Shown here piece by piece: positions 24,082 to 35,592 of a DNA stretch of 64,000 nucleotides. The translations under genes and the position numbers were made by a program. How positions within the stretch are numbered: position 1 is the stretch's first letter; each line of letters starts with the position of its first letter. The notes under the pieces are model-generated. The model saw only the letters and a list, made by a program, of their open reading frames with translations, did no database searches and had not been told where the DNA came from. This DNA comes from Siphonodentalium dalli (Eukaryota > Mollusca > Scaphopoda > Gadilida > Siphonodentaliidae): NCBI GenBank assembly GCA_032622095.1, contig CP136061.1:176101692-176165691 (forward strand). The letters run 5' to 3'.

Positions 24082-25218
24082 TTTTGGATACTGTGAGACT
24101 ACCAGTGTTGAAATTTATTAAACACGGTGAAAAGTTGTCTGTTTTTTAAAGCTCATAAAACAATTTTAATTTTGAAAAAAAATACACCAAGATCTACTGA
24201 AAAAAAAATCAGTTTTATGCTGACAAATGTTTCATAAATTAATTAAAATTGGGAAAGTCTCGTCTGTACGCACACCTGCGGTAACTAGCCATTTGTTTAG
24301 AACGAAAATGGGATACTCAGTTTTCAGAATTAAAATATTTACCGGACTCATTCGAAGTTGATAAAACATGACAACAATTAATTAACTTTACATTCAGTTT
24401 ATTGGTCATTTATAGTTGTACAACAGCCGAATATTTACGAGTTCATATTGTCTTGTTTAGTCTGTATTTTCCTCGAATTACTAGAGAATATCTTGAAAGA
24501 ATTCCATGAACCGCCATTTTCATTTAGGAAAGAATTTGTTTACAATGACGTCATCGGAATTTACCAGGGATTCCCTGATGAAAACAAATAACTTTATTTT
24601 GTCTTATTCACTGTGATATTTTCAACAGCCATCACTGCTTCACATTTCTATTATAAACAAGGGAGAAAGTTGAATATTAATTTTATTTGCTGGACCATGA
24701 CAACTAGCGACTGAACAAAATATTTTAACCTTCAAATACAGTTGTGACCAAAACGCACCGATCTTACATTCTTTGCATATAATCAGCGAGCAAACCTCGT
24801 TTTTTATTGTAACTTCAGATTGGGAAAAGAATTGTAGATGCACTCATCATAGTTATAATCATCATTAGCATAAAATAGATACATTAACTGCTCCGATAAG
24901 TGTCAAAAAATAGGCTGTCAATTAGGTCACGTGGGTCTGTGCGAAGCCGGAAATTTGTTTTTTTTATGACGTCATCATATTCTTGACAACATATAAACAA
25001 ACACTTTTACACTGCTATAAAACCACAAAAACTAGGTTTTATATCAACATGAACCTAAATTTAATAGGGGAATACATTTCCTTTACACCAGTTATTATTT
25101 TTTCGCATGACGCTTTGTTTTCATTAAATTAGAGACATTTGCAAAACTGAGCCCAATTCACCGTCTCTATTCCCAGTTCAACCAACGTACACTTTGGCCG
25201 TTGAGAGATATTTCATCA
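24082..25218. other. Unassigned, upstream flank of piggyBac
   Basis: AT-rich and non-coding. It should hold the 5' terminal repeat of the piggyBac element, but I could not identify it. Confidence 0.4.
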
Positions 25219-26420
25219 TTAACTCTTTCGTTGCCGAGCTAATTTTACACCTAAATTGCCGGAGAATTTATGAGAAAACTGATTTTATTGTGGAAAAGTA
25301 TGATACAATAATAGTCTTCTTCTTATGAAATAATGTTTCAAATATCAAGGACATGTATGTAGGTGATTAGCCAAAGAATTGCAGGTGAATATTTTGCCGA
25401 AGAATATTCACGACAATTAAGGGGCATAACTCCTTGTCATCCAAGGGAAATAACTCCAAATAAGGATTTTTTTGCAATATTTTAAATCCAATTGAAAAAT
25501 GGCCCACAACCTGCTATATTCAATATTGGTTTTCTGAGACAGTATTCCAACGATGATGATCTGATAAATCTTTCTACTGTCTTTCTCATTTAAAAACTTG
25601 TAAGAATAAATTAGGGTCTAGTTCTGGTATAGCTGGACCATATGTGAGGAGCTACACAATGCAGGAGCCAATTTAGACTTTTATAGTTGCGACAGTTTAC
25701 TACGAAAATAGCTAGGTTTTTTAATTGAGGAAAATGGCAATTTTGACTGTCAAAAAACAAAACAAAAATTGTGATATATAATTAAATCTCTAACTACAAG
25801 CTTATCATCATTGTGCTATAAATAAAATAACAAAAATGACACATATGCATGTGGTCTAAACTGTCACTGAGGCACGCTGGGGCCTGTGGGAGTTTATAAT
25901 CACGCCGTTTATTTTAGTGAATTACGTTTTTACCTTGAAAAATAGGTGATTCATTCAGCAAAAACGGCAATTTTGACTATTAAAAAAACTAATAAAACAA
26001 TCTAAAGTACACATAATCTTTATTGTAATGTCAGGTTATCATACTATCATGTTTAAATTAGTTAATGCATTGGTAAAATGCAGATCTTTCATATAAATAA
26101 TTGTCTAAAAATATTTTTCTGAAATTGTCGGCCATTTTGGATTTCCGACTGCGGATCTTACATTTTTTTTACAAACTTATTTCATTATTTTAATTTTCAA
26201 ACGTCTTAAAAAGGATTAAAAATCAGATATATACTGCAGAATTTAATTAGAAACAATTAAAACAATAATTTTATGAAACTTGAAAAACTTTTTTATTATT
26301 GTCATACAGTTGTGATCAAAATGATTACGGTTACAATTATGGCCGATAATATCGGCCCTGGCAATTTACCGACCGGATATTTGGGCCGATAATATCGCCC
26401 CCTGGCAATCAAAGAGTTAA
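25219..26420. mobile_element. TTAA-ended non-autonomous element, about 1.2 kb
   Basis: Starts TTAACTCTTTCGTTGCC and ends with the near-inverse GGCAATCAAAGAGTTAA. TTAA at both ends suggests a TTAA-target family such as piggyBac or Kolobok. The right subterminal part contains GGCCGATAATATCGGCC palindromes. No open frame of note. The right boundary is uncertain because a second, similar end stands at 26842. Confidence 0.5.
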
Positions 26421-26842
26421 ACCAGCATTTTGAACACGAATTGTTATTATTTCAAAGGCGATGATCATATATAGTAACACAAATGACAAATTTATATATT
26501 ATGGTGGCAGATGGGGTAAGCAAATGAGCCGTTTAGTGTTTAACCTATTTCTGTGCCAACCCGGAAGCTGGCCAAAAATTATGTCATTGATTTTTAACGA
26601 AAATGTTCATATATCAAGTTTTATAGGCTATAAAACCATATAAAATGCACATTTCACACGGGTATGCAGCTAAAATGTGTATTAAACATCTTCTCTTCAC
26701 ATAAAATCAGTTTGGTGGACATGACATTTGGTTTTCATAAAAATATGGAATTCTGAAAACAGGGCCGATGACATCGGCCCGTGGCACTCTAGCGTCGGTA
26801 ACGTTGGGCCGACCACATCGGCCCTGTGGCACTCAAAGAGTT
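26341..26842. repeat. Four GGCCGAT-N3-ATCGGCC palindromes at two TTAA-type ends
   Basis: Palindromic words sit near 26341 (GGCCGATAATATCGGCC), 26384 (GGGCCGATAATATCG), 26762 (GGGCCGATGACATCGGCCC) and 26806 (GGGCCGACCACATCGGCCC). Each is followed by TGGCA, and each pair ends in TCAAAGAGTTAA (26420, 26842). The arrangement resembles subterminal transposase-binding sites. Confidence 0.7.
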
Positions 26843-28683
26843 AAACATCTGTCGATCGTGATCGGCCTCTAGTTCGGAGTATGGATAACAATTAGACCCA
26901 AATTACAACATAATATATATTCCAAAGTACTAGATGTCATAACTGACATATATTTCGGTCGCCATTTTGACAGCCATCTTGGGTTTTTTAAAATCAATTT
27001 TGTTCTTTCAAATGGAAGCTTGGTGAAATTTTATCATTGATGTAGAAATATTTTCGCTTTTCTGTGTTAGATTTTCTTCCTAACTCAGTGTCATTTCTGC
27101 AATTGTTTGTGACTGCCATGATGATGATTTGATCTAATCATTCTGTTGAATTCTCGGGTATAACAGCAATGGTTCACCAACTTAACAAATTATACCGTAA
27201 GCACATGGTCTTCCGCGAACAGGGAGCACATATATTCATATATATTCACTTTTCCCCAGCACATGAGTGATATCAATGAAAATTGGACAGATTTGGGTGA
27301 TTTCTCCATTTTGGCAGCCAGCTTGGCCGCCATCTTAAATGAAGATCCACTATTTTCAGTGTAATTATATGGCAATTCACATATTTAAAACAGTTTTACA
27401 TTATCTTCATCAAATTCAGTTATTTTCTGTTTAACTTGGCTAGAATCACAGAATTTAATTTTTGTTAACTTTTATACCACATTTTTGAATTGACATTTTA
27501 AAGATAGTTTCCAGGAATGAGAACCGAAATAGGACATAATATGTCGACGAAATGGTAGGATACTATAATTTATGCAAATTTAGGTCGCTATTAGCTACAA
27601 ATTTAGGTCACTATTAGCTACAAATTCCAAATTTTCAAGAGGAAAGTGTGCAAAATCATAAATTTTCCGAATTTTGGTTGCCATTTCCGCAGCCATCTTG
27701 GTTTATGGTGGCCACTGTTTCTGTCAATTGGAAGTGTGGTGTAATAGTTTCACATCAGTGGTGAGATATTCAATTTTATATCATAAATTCACTAGTAGCT
27801 ATTAATCAAACTGACTCAGTGCATACTCTGAAATTTTGGATGGCGGCCATTTTTATGACGTCGTATTAAAATCCACCGTCGCGACCCCCAGGTGTCTAAC
27901 ATATGTTTTCTGGTGCCTGAGATATTAAGCAACGTCATTAGCATAGTCGCTATATTTCTTCACAAAATGCACATGGGAGTACATAAGAGCCTCTATTATA
28001 TGGGACTATAGGTATTCAATTTTGCACAAAATGTAAATGTTGCCAGTGTCTAAATGTTTTGCTATTCCGTGAACTGGCCAAAACCATAAACCACCATGTT
28101 ATTGAACAGTATGCATTAATATTTTAACCTGCAAAATCAAAGATAAAAATGTATGAACATATTGCAGGATACAAAAAACGCCCACACAGATGTGAGCTGC
28201 CAAAATTAAAATGTCCACTCAGATATGAACTATTAAACCAACACAATGTAGTAATATACCCTAGCAATGCTCTTGTTAAACTCTTCTCTGAATGCGGAGT
28301 ATGAAAGATATAACCAATATGTCTAGGGACTAAGAGTAAATGTTCCTAATGGAATTTTCACAAGGGACATCACTGGGACAATGGAATTGTGCATTGTGCC
28401 AATAATTAATCAAATTCATTATTATTTTCTGCCAAAAAAGAAAATGCGGACATTGAAGCTAAACATAAAATTAATTACCCATGACCTAATGTATACATTA
28501 CTATCTATAAACTGAAAACTAATGACTTTATCTCAATTCTTGACATACTGTCATAATTGTTGGGAAAATTGGTAATGGCTTAACCTCAAAAACAATAAGA
28601 GATGTAGAATCAGATGAGCTGTCCTATTACAGGTCCATTTCTTTGTGTCTTCATATATTATAATTATTTTACTTTCTGTTCAG
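26843..28683. other. Intron upstream of TMTC3 exon A, with degenerate repeats
   Basis: No coding frame. Diverged 'ggccgccatcttgg' blocks at about 26963, 27315, 27680 and 27838, spaced near 355 bp, look like an old relative of the LTIR-1 arm subrepeats. A pyrimidine-rich tract leads into the acceptor TTCTGTTCAG at 28683. Confidence 0.5.
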
Positions 28684-28804
28684 ACTAGATCGCCTGATAG
28701 CAGCTTCTCCTAATGATGCTAAATTATACTTCAACAAGGGCATGCTCTGTATGGATGACAGAGATTTTGTAGGAGCTGAGGCGAGCTACTTAAAAGCATT
28801 AGAG
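28684..28804 (+). CDS. TMTC3: TMTC3, TPR exon (internal)
   Basis: A 121 bp exon is bounded by a polypyrimidine tract and CAG acceptor (28681-28683) and a GTA donor at 28805. It begins with the last base of a split codon, then 40 codons with no stop. They read LDRLIAASPNDAKLYFNKGM, followed by MDD and AEASYLKALE: a tetratricopeptide repeat whose wording (YFN-GML-MDD, then AE...KA) matches vertebrate TMTC3. TMTC proteins are ER membrane proteins with luminal C-terminal TPRs that O-mannosylate cadherins. The exon ends in phase 0, and 47382-47486 continues the same repeat series. Other exons were not found and probably lie outside the window. The donor sits at the edge of a transposon insertion. 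Confidence 0.85.
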
Positions 28805-30100
28805 GTACAGTCCAGGAGATATTGGTCGACCTCTGCACCCCCCCCCCCCAGGACTTAACATCACCCTACTAATTTTCTTCCTTAAGGTCTGCTCTAATTT
28901 TTTTCACTTGTTAACAAGAAAAAAAAGTGGCCGCAGAGACTCCAGACAAGATGGCGGCCATTATTTTTAAATGCACCAGGTCTCTTTGATCGCCATTATA
29001 GTAAAGATGATAGCACATGCGGTCTTGTTTTCTGCTCGATTCGTTATACTAATATACAACCCTTACAAATTAGCCAAAAATCCGACACCAGAATCCAATA
29101 TGGCAGCCAAGATCGCCGCCGAAATGTGAAAATATGCTATTTTTCTGAAATTCCCTCATATTCACATCATTGGGCATTATTGTCGAGACAATTCCATCCA
29201 TGCGTACAGTTGAGTTGGAAATACTGAGGTGAAGTAATTACCTTACATCTCATGCAAGAAATGGTTTTCCAAATCGAAGATGGCGGCCAAAATGGCGACC
29301 GAAATTTGAAAACACGCCTACATTCCTTTACTTTCTTCGCGATTTCTACCCACCATTACATGTTGATATGTATGAATTATTCATTAGGGTTTAGCAAGTG
29401 ATACTCACAGTCAATATTGCGGCCAAACTGGCGGGCAGAAATTGAAAAGAAGCCGATATTATCACATACCAATTTCAACTTTTTGTCATAATATTGATTT
29501 GTACATAATATAAGCCATCTATTAGTTCCAATGTAAGTCGTAGCCTTTTGGAAGGATGAAAACCCACAATCGCGATGTGGCATTTCAAAATCCATTCTCC
29601 ACTTAGGGCTCATACTGGCCGTAACCATATATAGGTGCGCCGAATAGTCATATTATGACTTCCAAGAATCAAAACAACAGTACCTGAGCTTATTCTGAAT
29701 TTGCCACATTCAGCATTATCTAGACTCGTTTCCCTCTCTTCGTCAGATTAATCTATCTCACTCACAACAACAGTTCACTACTCTTCTTTGTAGAATGGTG
29801 CCACTAATCGGAATGTTTCAAACAATACATATGCCGGTGTCCAGCTCACGTGTTTGTTTCGAAAGCTTGGAATTCTTAGCGAGCTTCATTCATGGTATAG
29901 CTTATGGTATAATCAGATGCTACATATGGGGTATATGCGTCATCTTGTGCGATACACTATAAAGGTATTCGGTCGATGCGTATACTAGCTTTCAGAAGGA
30001 CCTATCTAACTGCGTATTGTCAGCTTTGGTGACCTAATGGGGATAACAACGTGTACACCTGGTGATCTTCCCAAACAGCCACTTCTCAATATATGGTTCA

Positions 30101-30382
30101 TCAATTCACATACTCATCTAATGCACTGACGTACCCGGACAACTTCTGTATATGGCTTCGAATGTTGAAAGCCCGACATTTGACAGATGCATTTCTTGTA
30201 AGGCGTAGAAGACCATAATGCATAATATACCCAAACTCCTTGAACATGATCATAAGAACAAGCTTGTTGGCGTCCAGCAATCGTCTCACCGAACAGATCC
30301 AAGCAGATGATAACAATACACATGGTGCTAGTTTGTGGGTATGTGTCATGATAGTGGAAATGAAATTGGACCATGACTGCAC
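30101..30382 (-). CDS. Conserved LTIR-1 small ORF, copy 2 (93 aa), doubtful
   Basis: Same length and nearly the same residues as the frame at 13200-13481, with Thr for Ser, Val for Ala and Arg for Cys-type differences only in its overlapping frame. It lies inside the inverted interior of the fold-back element. No recognised domain. Either a genuine small protein or a by-product of recent common origin. Confidence 0.25.
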   Translation of the reverse strand: MQSWSNFISTIMTHTHKLAPCVLLSSAWICSVRRLLDANKLVLMIMFKEFGYIMHYGLLRLTRNASVKCRAFNIRSHIQKLSGYVSALDEYVN

Positions 30383-30394
30383 CGCCCTTATTTT

Positions 30395-31637
30395 TAGTCG
30401 AGTTTTTTTCCAAAACTCGACTTATAGTTTGATGAGGGGCGGTGGGCGGGCGGGCGGCGTGTTTTGCTTATAACTCAACCGTCAAAAATTTGGTGTGTGA
30501 GTACATATCCATGCACGTAAGCTGCAGACAAAAAAAATCTGGTTCGTCCGCACATTTATTACAGAGTTATGGCCCTTTGAATTCAACTTCAACAAACGTT
30601 ATACGATTTGATTGAAATTTGGTATATAGGTGTCTCCCAAGAATATCTCGGATGAGTTCGAAAACCAGCCTGGTCCGATAAAATTTGATAGAGTTATGGC
30701 CCTTAATTAGTCATTTTTCACGAATTTTCAGCCCGTTAGCGCGATAACTTCAACAAACGTTATCCGATTTGATTGAAATTTGGTATATAGGTGTCTCCCA
30801 AGAATATCTCGGATGAGTTTGAAAACCAGCCTGGTCCGATAAAATTTGATAGAGTTATGGCCCTTAATTAGTCATTTTTCACGAATTTTCAGCCCGTTAG
30901 CGCGATAACTTCAACAAACGTTATCCGATTTGATTGAAATTTGGTATATAGGTGTCTCACAAGAATATCTCGGATGAGTTCGAAAACCGGCCTCGTCCGA
31001 TAAAATTTGATAGAGTTATGGCCCTTAATTAGTCATTTTTCACGAATTTTCAGCTCGTTAGCGCGATAACTTCAACAAACGTTTTCCGATTTGATTGAAA
31101 TTTGGTATATAGGTGTCTCCCAAGAATATCTCGGATGAGTTTGAAAACCGGCCTCGTCCGATAAAATTTGATAGAGTTATGGCCCTTAATTAGTCATTTT
31201 TCACGAATTTTCAGCTCGTTAGCACGATAACTTCAACAAACGTTATCCGATTTGATTGAAATTTGGTATATAGGTGTCTCCCAAGAATATCTCGGACGAG
31301 TTCGAAAACCGGCCTGGTCCGATAAAATTTGATAGAGTTATGGCCCTTAATTAGTCATTTTTCGTGAATTTTTAGCTCGTTAGCACGATAACTTCAACAA
31401 ACGTCCTCCGATTTGTTTAAAATTTGGAATAGATATACTTGCCAAGAAGAATATTTCGGACGAGTTCGAAAACCAGCCTGGCCCGATAAAATTTGATGGA
31501 GTTATGGCCCTTAATTAGTCATTTTTCGATTTTACCTATTAATTAGTCTACCGATACTGATGCACACCAATTGGCGGTAGCCACCGGCGGTAAGCCACCG
31601 AAAACGAGACACAGCATCTCTGATGCCACCTCTTGTG
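30395..31637. mobile_element. HINE/pearl-like element with 161 bp core repeats, no TSD
   Basis: Copy 1 of LTIR-1 supplies the empty site: 'ccgccccttattttattatgttttag' there is split here after 'cttatttt' and resumes as 'ttatgttttag' at 31638, with no duplication. One edge is a palindrome (AGTCGAG...CTCGACT, 30396-30422) followed by a GGGCGGGCGGGCGG tract. No TSD, insertion in a T/A-rich site, a terminal hairpin and ~160 bp core repeats are what is known of bivalve pearl/MINE elements, taken to be non-autonomous Helentrons. No gene. Confidence 0.75.
30582..31530. repeat. 161 bp tandem repeat, about six units
   Basis: The word 'cttcaacaaacgttatccg' recurs with an exact 161 bp step (phase points 30582, 30743, 30904, 31065, 31226, 31387). 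The last unit is the most diverged. Each unit contains 'gaaatttggtatataggtg' and 'gagttatggcccttaatta'. Period and wording recall the BIV160-type core repeats of bivalves. Confidence 0.95.
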
Positions 31638-32604
31638 TTATGTTTTAGATTCAGACAGGATCTCATGTGTGGCTTTGCTTTCCTTGTATGCTAAGATTGT
31701 ATGTTCCAATCCGTTTGGAAGCCGTTCTTAAACAACTGGATCAGGAGTATGCCATTGGCTACTGCTGTATAAGCCCCACCAAGACTGGGGTGTAGTCTTA
31801 AAGGCGATACCTTTGATAGTTGGTTGATATGTCATACTCACGCTGGGTGGTATGGTTCAAGAAAGTACAAATGCTATCAACAAAAGGGTGAAATGTTCAA
31901 CGCGAAGAACATCCAGAGGAATGTTACGTTGATGAGCTCTTGCATTCAGTTCAACAAACGTTGGTACACCAAGTGATTTCTTGGTAACATCACCATTGCG
32001 ACCATTTTCCTGCATGAGACATTAACTACTATATTCTAAAGTTATATATATAAAGCTATATGATCATAAAGGTTGCGTTCCCCAACGTCCACAGCCATTG
32101 CCATCGAGACTGTAAATTGTTCTTTAAATACATAGTGAAATAAATGCACCACAGTCCTGACATTTTCTTGAATAATACCGCCCACATACTGACACTAACC
32201 CCGAGAGAGGATAACAAAACACGCATACATTCATGCTATAAAGACATTATCCTTTAGTCCATCCGACTGTTTTGAGGGAGGCTAGCATAGTATTATCCAG
32301 ACAAAAGTGTACGTAGTTGAATCAGAAAGGCTTCGAAACGGATGTGGAAATACAATCTTACCACACCAAATAAAACCGACACGCATGACATTCGATATCT
32401 TAAACATGCACCATGTGTAGAGGTGGTGTATACAGTGGCCCATTTCATTCCCACTATCATGGCGCATGTCCACAAACTAGCACCGCGAGCATTGTTCTTC
32501 TCTGCTGGGAGATATTCGATGAGACAACTGCGGGGCGTCACACAGTTTGCTTCGGATAATGGTCAAGAAGTGTGGGTAGTCTGTACACTAGGGTCTTCTC
32601 CTTA

Positions 32605-34478
32605 GGGGTCATCTCAAAACTACTATCGGGATCCCAATAAATATCCCGATAGGATTCCGATAACTCAAAACTAACTTCTAAATTTACCGATAGATTCCGA
32701 TAGAGCGGTCACCATTTCCCGAAAATATTCCGATACCGCATCTAAATATTCCGATAACACGCTGATTTCCCGAAAACTTTCCGAAAGTAATGTACGTAGC
32801 GTATTGCCAACTTTCCGATAATTTACCCATTTATTTCAAGAACAATTAGGCCTATGTCTGTTTTGATAATCGACGAATCGAGCATGTTGTTTTGTTTATG
32901 TACGTTTCTGTTTCCGGTTCTATTTGTTCGTCCACAGCCTCCTTCGTAAGCATATTTTTATTGGGGTGGAAGCTTGTTTAATAGAATTAAAACTCTACAC
33001 GTTTCAAATTTTGATTCCAAGTTATTAAATTGTCCATTGAATTATTTATGCATATTATTCATATATCACATATCTCCTAGAAACGCTCTGAAGGAAACAT
33101 AAAAAGAAAAGGTTTCATAAACGTAGTATCCCTTCAACACTAGCAATAGACTGTTCCAAAGTGAACGTGAATTTTTTTTTTAAATATATATTTGATAAAA
33201 ATCGAATAAATTACCAAACATGTGAAATAAATGCCATAAGATTACGATAATTACTACACATTGGCTTCAAATAGTTGATTTTCGATCGCAGGTATCTTGC
33301 TTCAAACAATGTTTGAGAACTATATTGTTCGGCTGATTTTCCTCACCTGATGTGCGCTTATTTTTGGCGCCATCAGTATCTTGTAAACAATTCACGCACC
33401 AGGATTTCGATTCATCATTCAAGAATAAATTCGTTCTCAAAACTTCGCGCAATAAATATAATTTCTCCCATGTATTGTTTTTATCAATCATACTGAGTGT
33501 AAAATTGACAAGGTAATTCTTAAATGCAGATAACGAAATGCGCTAAATCATTAATTTTGAAAATGGCGCGTCTCGCACGTGGTCGCCCCCGCCGCCTGTA
33601 CTGACACAATATTAAAACATAACACAATTTTTACGCAGTTAATTCTTTAATTTTTCACATCACAATTTGGCGTATTTCCTGGAGACTATCTAAGTGATAA
33701 TGCGCAGCGAATGTGAACATTAGTAATCTCACAAGAACAAAATAATCAGCGGTGACAAAAATGTTTACTCCTCCAAGAACCTCATATGCACCTAATGTTT
33801 GTACTTGGCCCAGTTATGATCGATAGATCCCTGCACATTTCGATGCGTCGATCATGCAGTCATATATGACATAATATTTATTGGCAAGTCATTTTAAAAC
33901 AATCGACAGGCTATTAATATCGAAAGTACGCGCATTTGAGATATCAAACTAAATAAAAGTCAGCAAGACATCTTTTTGAAAACAAAAATGATGAAATATA
34001 GGAGCAGGCCTACTACAAATAAATCGCATCGTGTTACCTTGACCTTGATGATGCAATCGTGATATTCGACAATGTCAACATAATTAGGCTATGTTCAACT
34101 TATCGAAATAATCAATGCAGCCTTATAATTAGTAGTAATTACAGAAAACGAAATCCATGTAGAATATGAAAAGCCGCCCATGCATACATTTAATTACCAG
34201 TTAAATGTTATGAATTACTTCGCATATTTATAACCTTTGCACTGCAGATTTGCATGGAATTTTCCATTCATATTTTCACAGGTCTGTATAGACGCTCTTT
34301 ATTTACCATATTACGATTCATGAAAAACTATGGAATATTACTGCTAAATGTTGCTAAAACTTTTTAGGTGTACAGCAGGACACCCCCTCCCCCATATGCC
34401 ATGTTACAAATTTCTATAGCCTATTCTTGACTAAAGGGTAGAGAACCGAGTAGATATTCATGGCGTGCATGATCGATC

Positions 34479-34513
<35 letters not shown>

Positions 34514-35589
34514 AAACTGCATGACCATGCAGAATGGAGGCCTAACAGCAAAATTCCTGCTTAGGCTAAAGTTAAACCCACTGTGGAGATATATTTTTCT
34601 TTCTACGACTGTCTACTGGCGAGATTTGTTGTTTCCATGCACATGCATGTGCTGGTAAACAAAAATCCAATTGCGTTATAAAGCACATCAAATGCTGCAT
34701 GGACATCGCACATTGCAATATAAATTTTGCCTAGGCTATGTATATTCGGAATATACGTGTAGGCTACACAGGCCTGATATTTTTTTAAAGCTTGAGTTCC
34801 ATGTTTGAAATTGTTTTATAAATCTGTTCACTGTGTCAAATCTTCAAGACGTATTATACCTACTCTGCAATGCCACATGCGTTGTTCCCAGAAACGTAAA
34901 TATTGATGACCCAATTCCTGGAATCGGGCTAAAAATAGAACATACGACATCTCGGGTTAAGACTGCACTCGATTGTGCATGCATTAATTGTGTCGTCGGC
35001 GATTCGCGATTAAATACAAATCTTTTACATTTGCCATAATCTATGTATTTCTTTATTTCCTCCATATTTAAAAGTCGGTTGTATTTAAACATATTACAAA
35101 CACAAGCTTTGAAGATAGTATAGGCCTACAACTGGATACATATTTGGGTATGCTCCCTGTGAATTGATTTTGAAGATTTCCCGATGGGTGGGGTGTATTG
35201 TCCGGGTAAAATACCGATATTGTACGTAGCACCCACTGATCACAGTATAACATATAATAGTTCTACGACACGTGTCCCCTGATACTGTAAAACTTTATAC
35301 TAACGATTTCTCATATTAGGAAACCAATAAATAAATAATAAAGATAGGCCTATAAAACAAAAAATCCCGATCAAAGTCCGGAGTAATCCTGATACAGAAA
35401 CTTTCCAAACAACATGCGCTGTTTTCGGAATATGATACTCCGAAATGAAAGTAAACTCTGATAGAATCCCGATAGACTATGTAAATATTCCGATAATTTC
35501 CCGATATTTTCCCGATAACTGTATATATATGCTATCGGGATCTATCGGGAAATAGGCTGATTTCCCGATAGGAGTTTTGAGATGACCCC
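32605..35589 (+). mobile_element. GGGGTCATCTC element, copy E1 (TSD TTA)
   Basis: 2985 bp with ends GGGGTCATCTCAAAACT and inverse, flanked by TTA (32602-32604, 35590-35592). The subterminal regions are packed with CCGATA/TATCGG words for about 200 bp. It lies in LTIR-1 copy 2 at the same TAA that the 4.7 kb element occupies in copy 1. An internal run of 31 C stands at 34482-34512. TWA target and G-rich ends suggest PIF/Harbinger, but no DDE transposase or Myb-like gene was found. Confidence 0.85.
33267..33491 (-). CDS. Relic ORF in E1 (74 aa), conserved as a broken frame in E3
   Basis: A 74-residue frame (MIDKNNTWEKLYLLREVLRT... ending DTCDRKSTI) rich in Asn, Lys and Cys. The homologous stretch in E3 (about 61930-62150) has the same words (NCL.DTDGAK, KSTI) but with frameshifts, so E1 keeps the better version. 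It may be an exon or remnant of the element's original protein. No domain recognised; function unknown. Confidence 0.3.
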   Translation of the reverse strand: MIDKNNTWEKLYLLREVLRTNLFLNDESKSWCVNCLQDTDGAKNKRTSGEENQPNNIVLKHCLKQDTCDRKSTI

Positions 35590-35592
35590 TTA

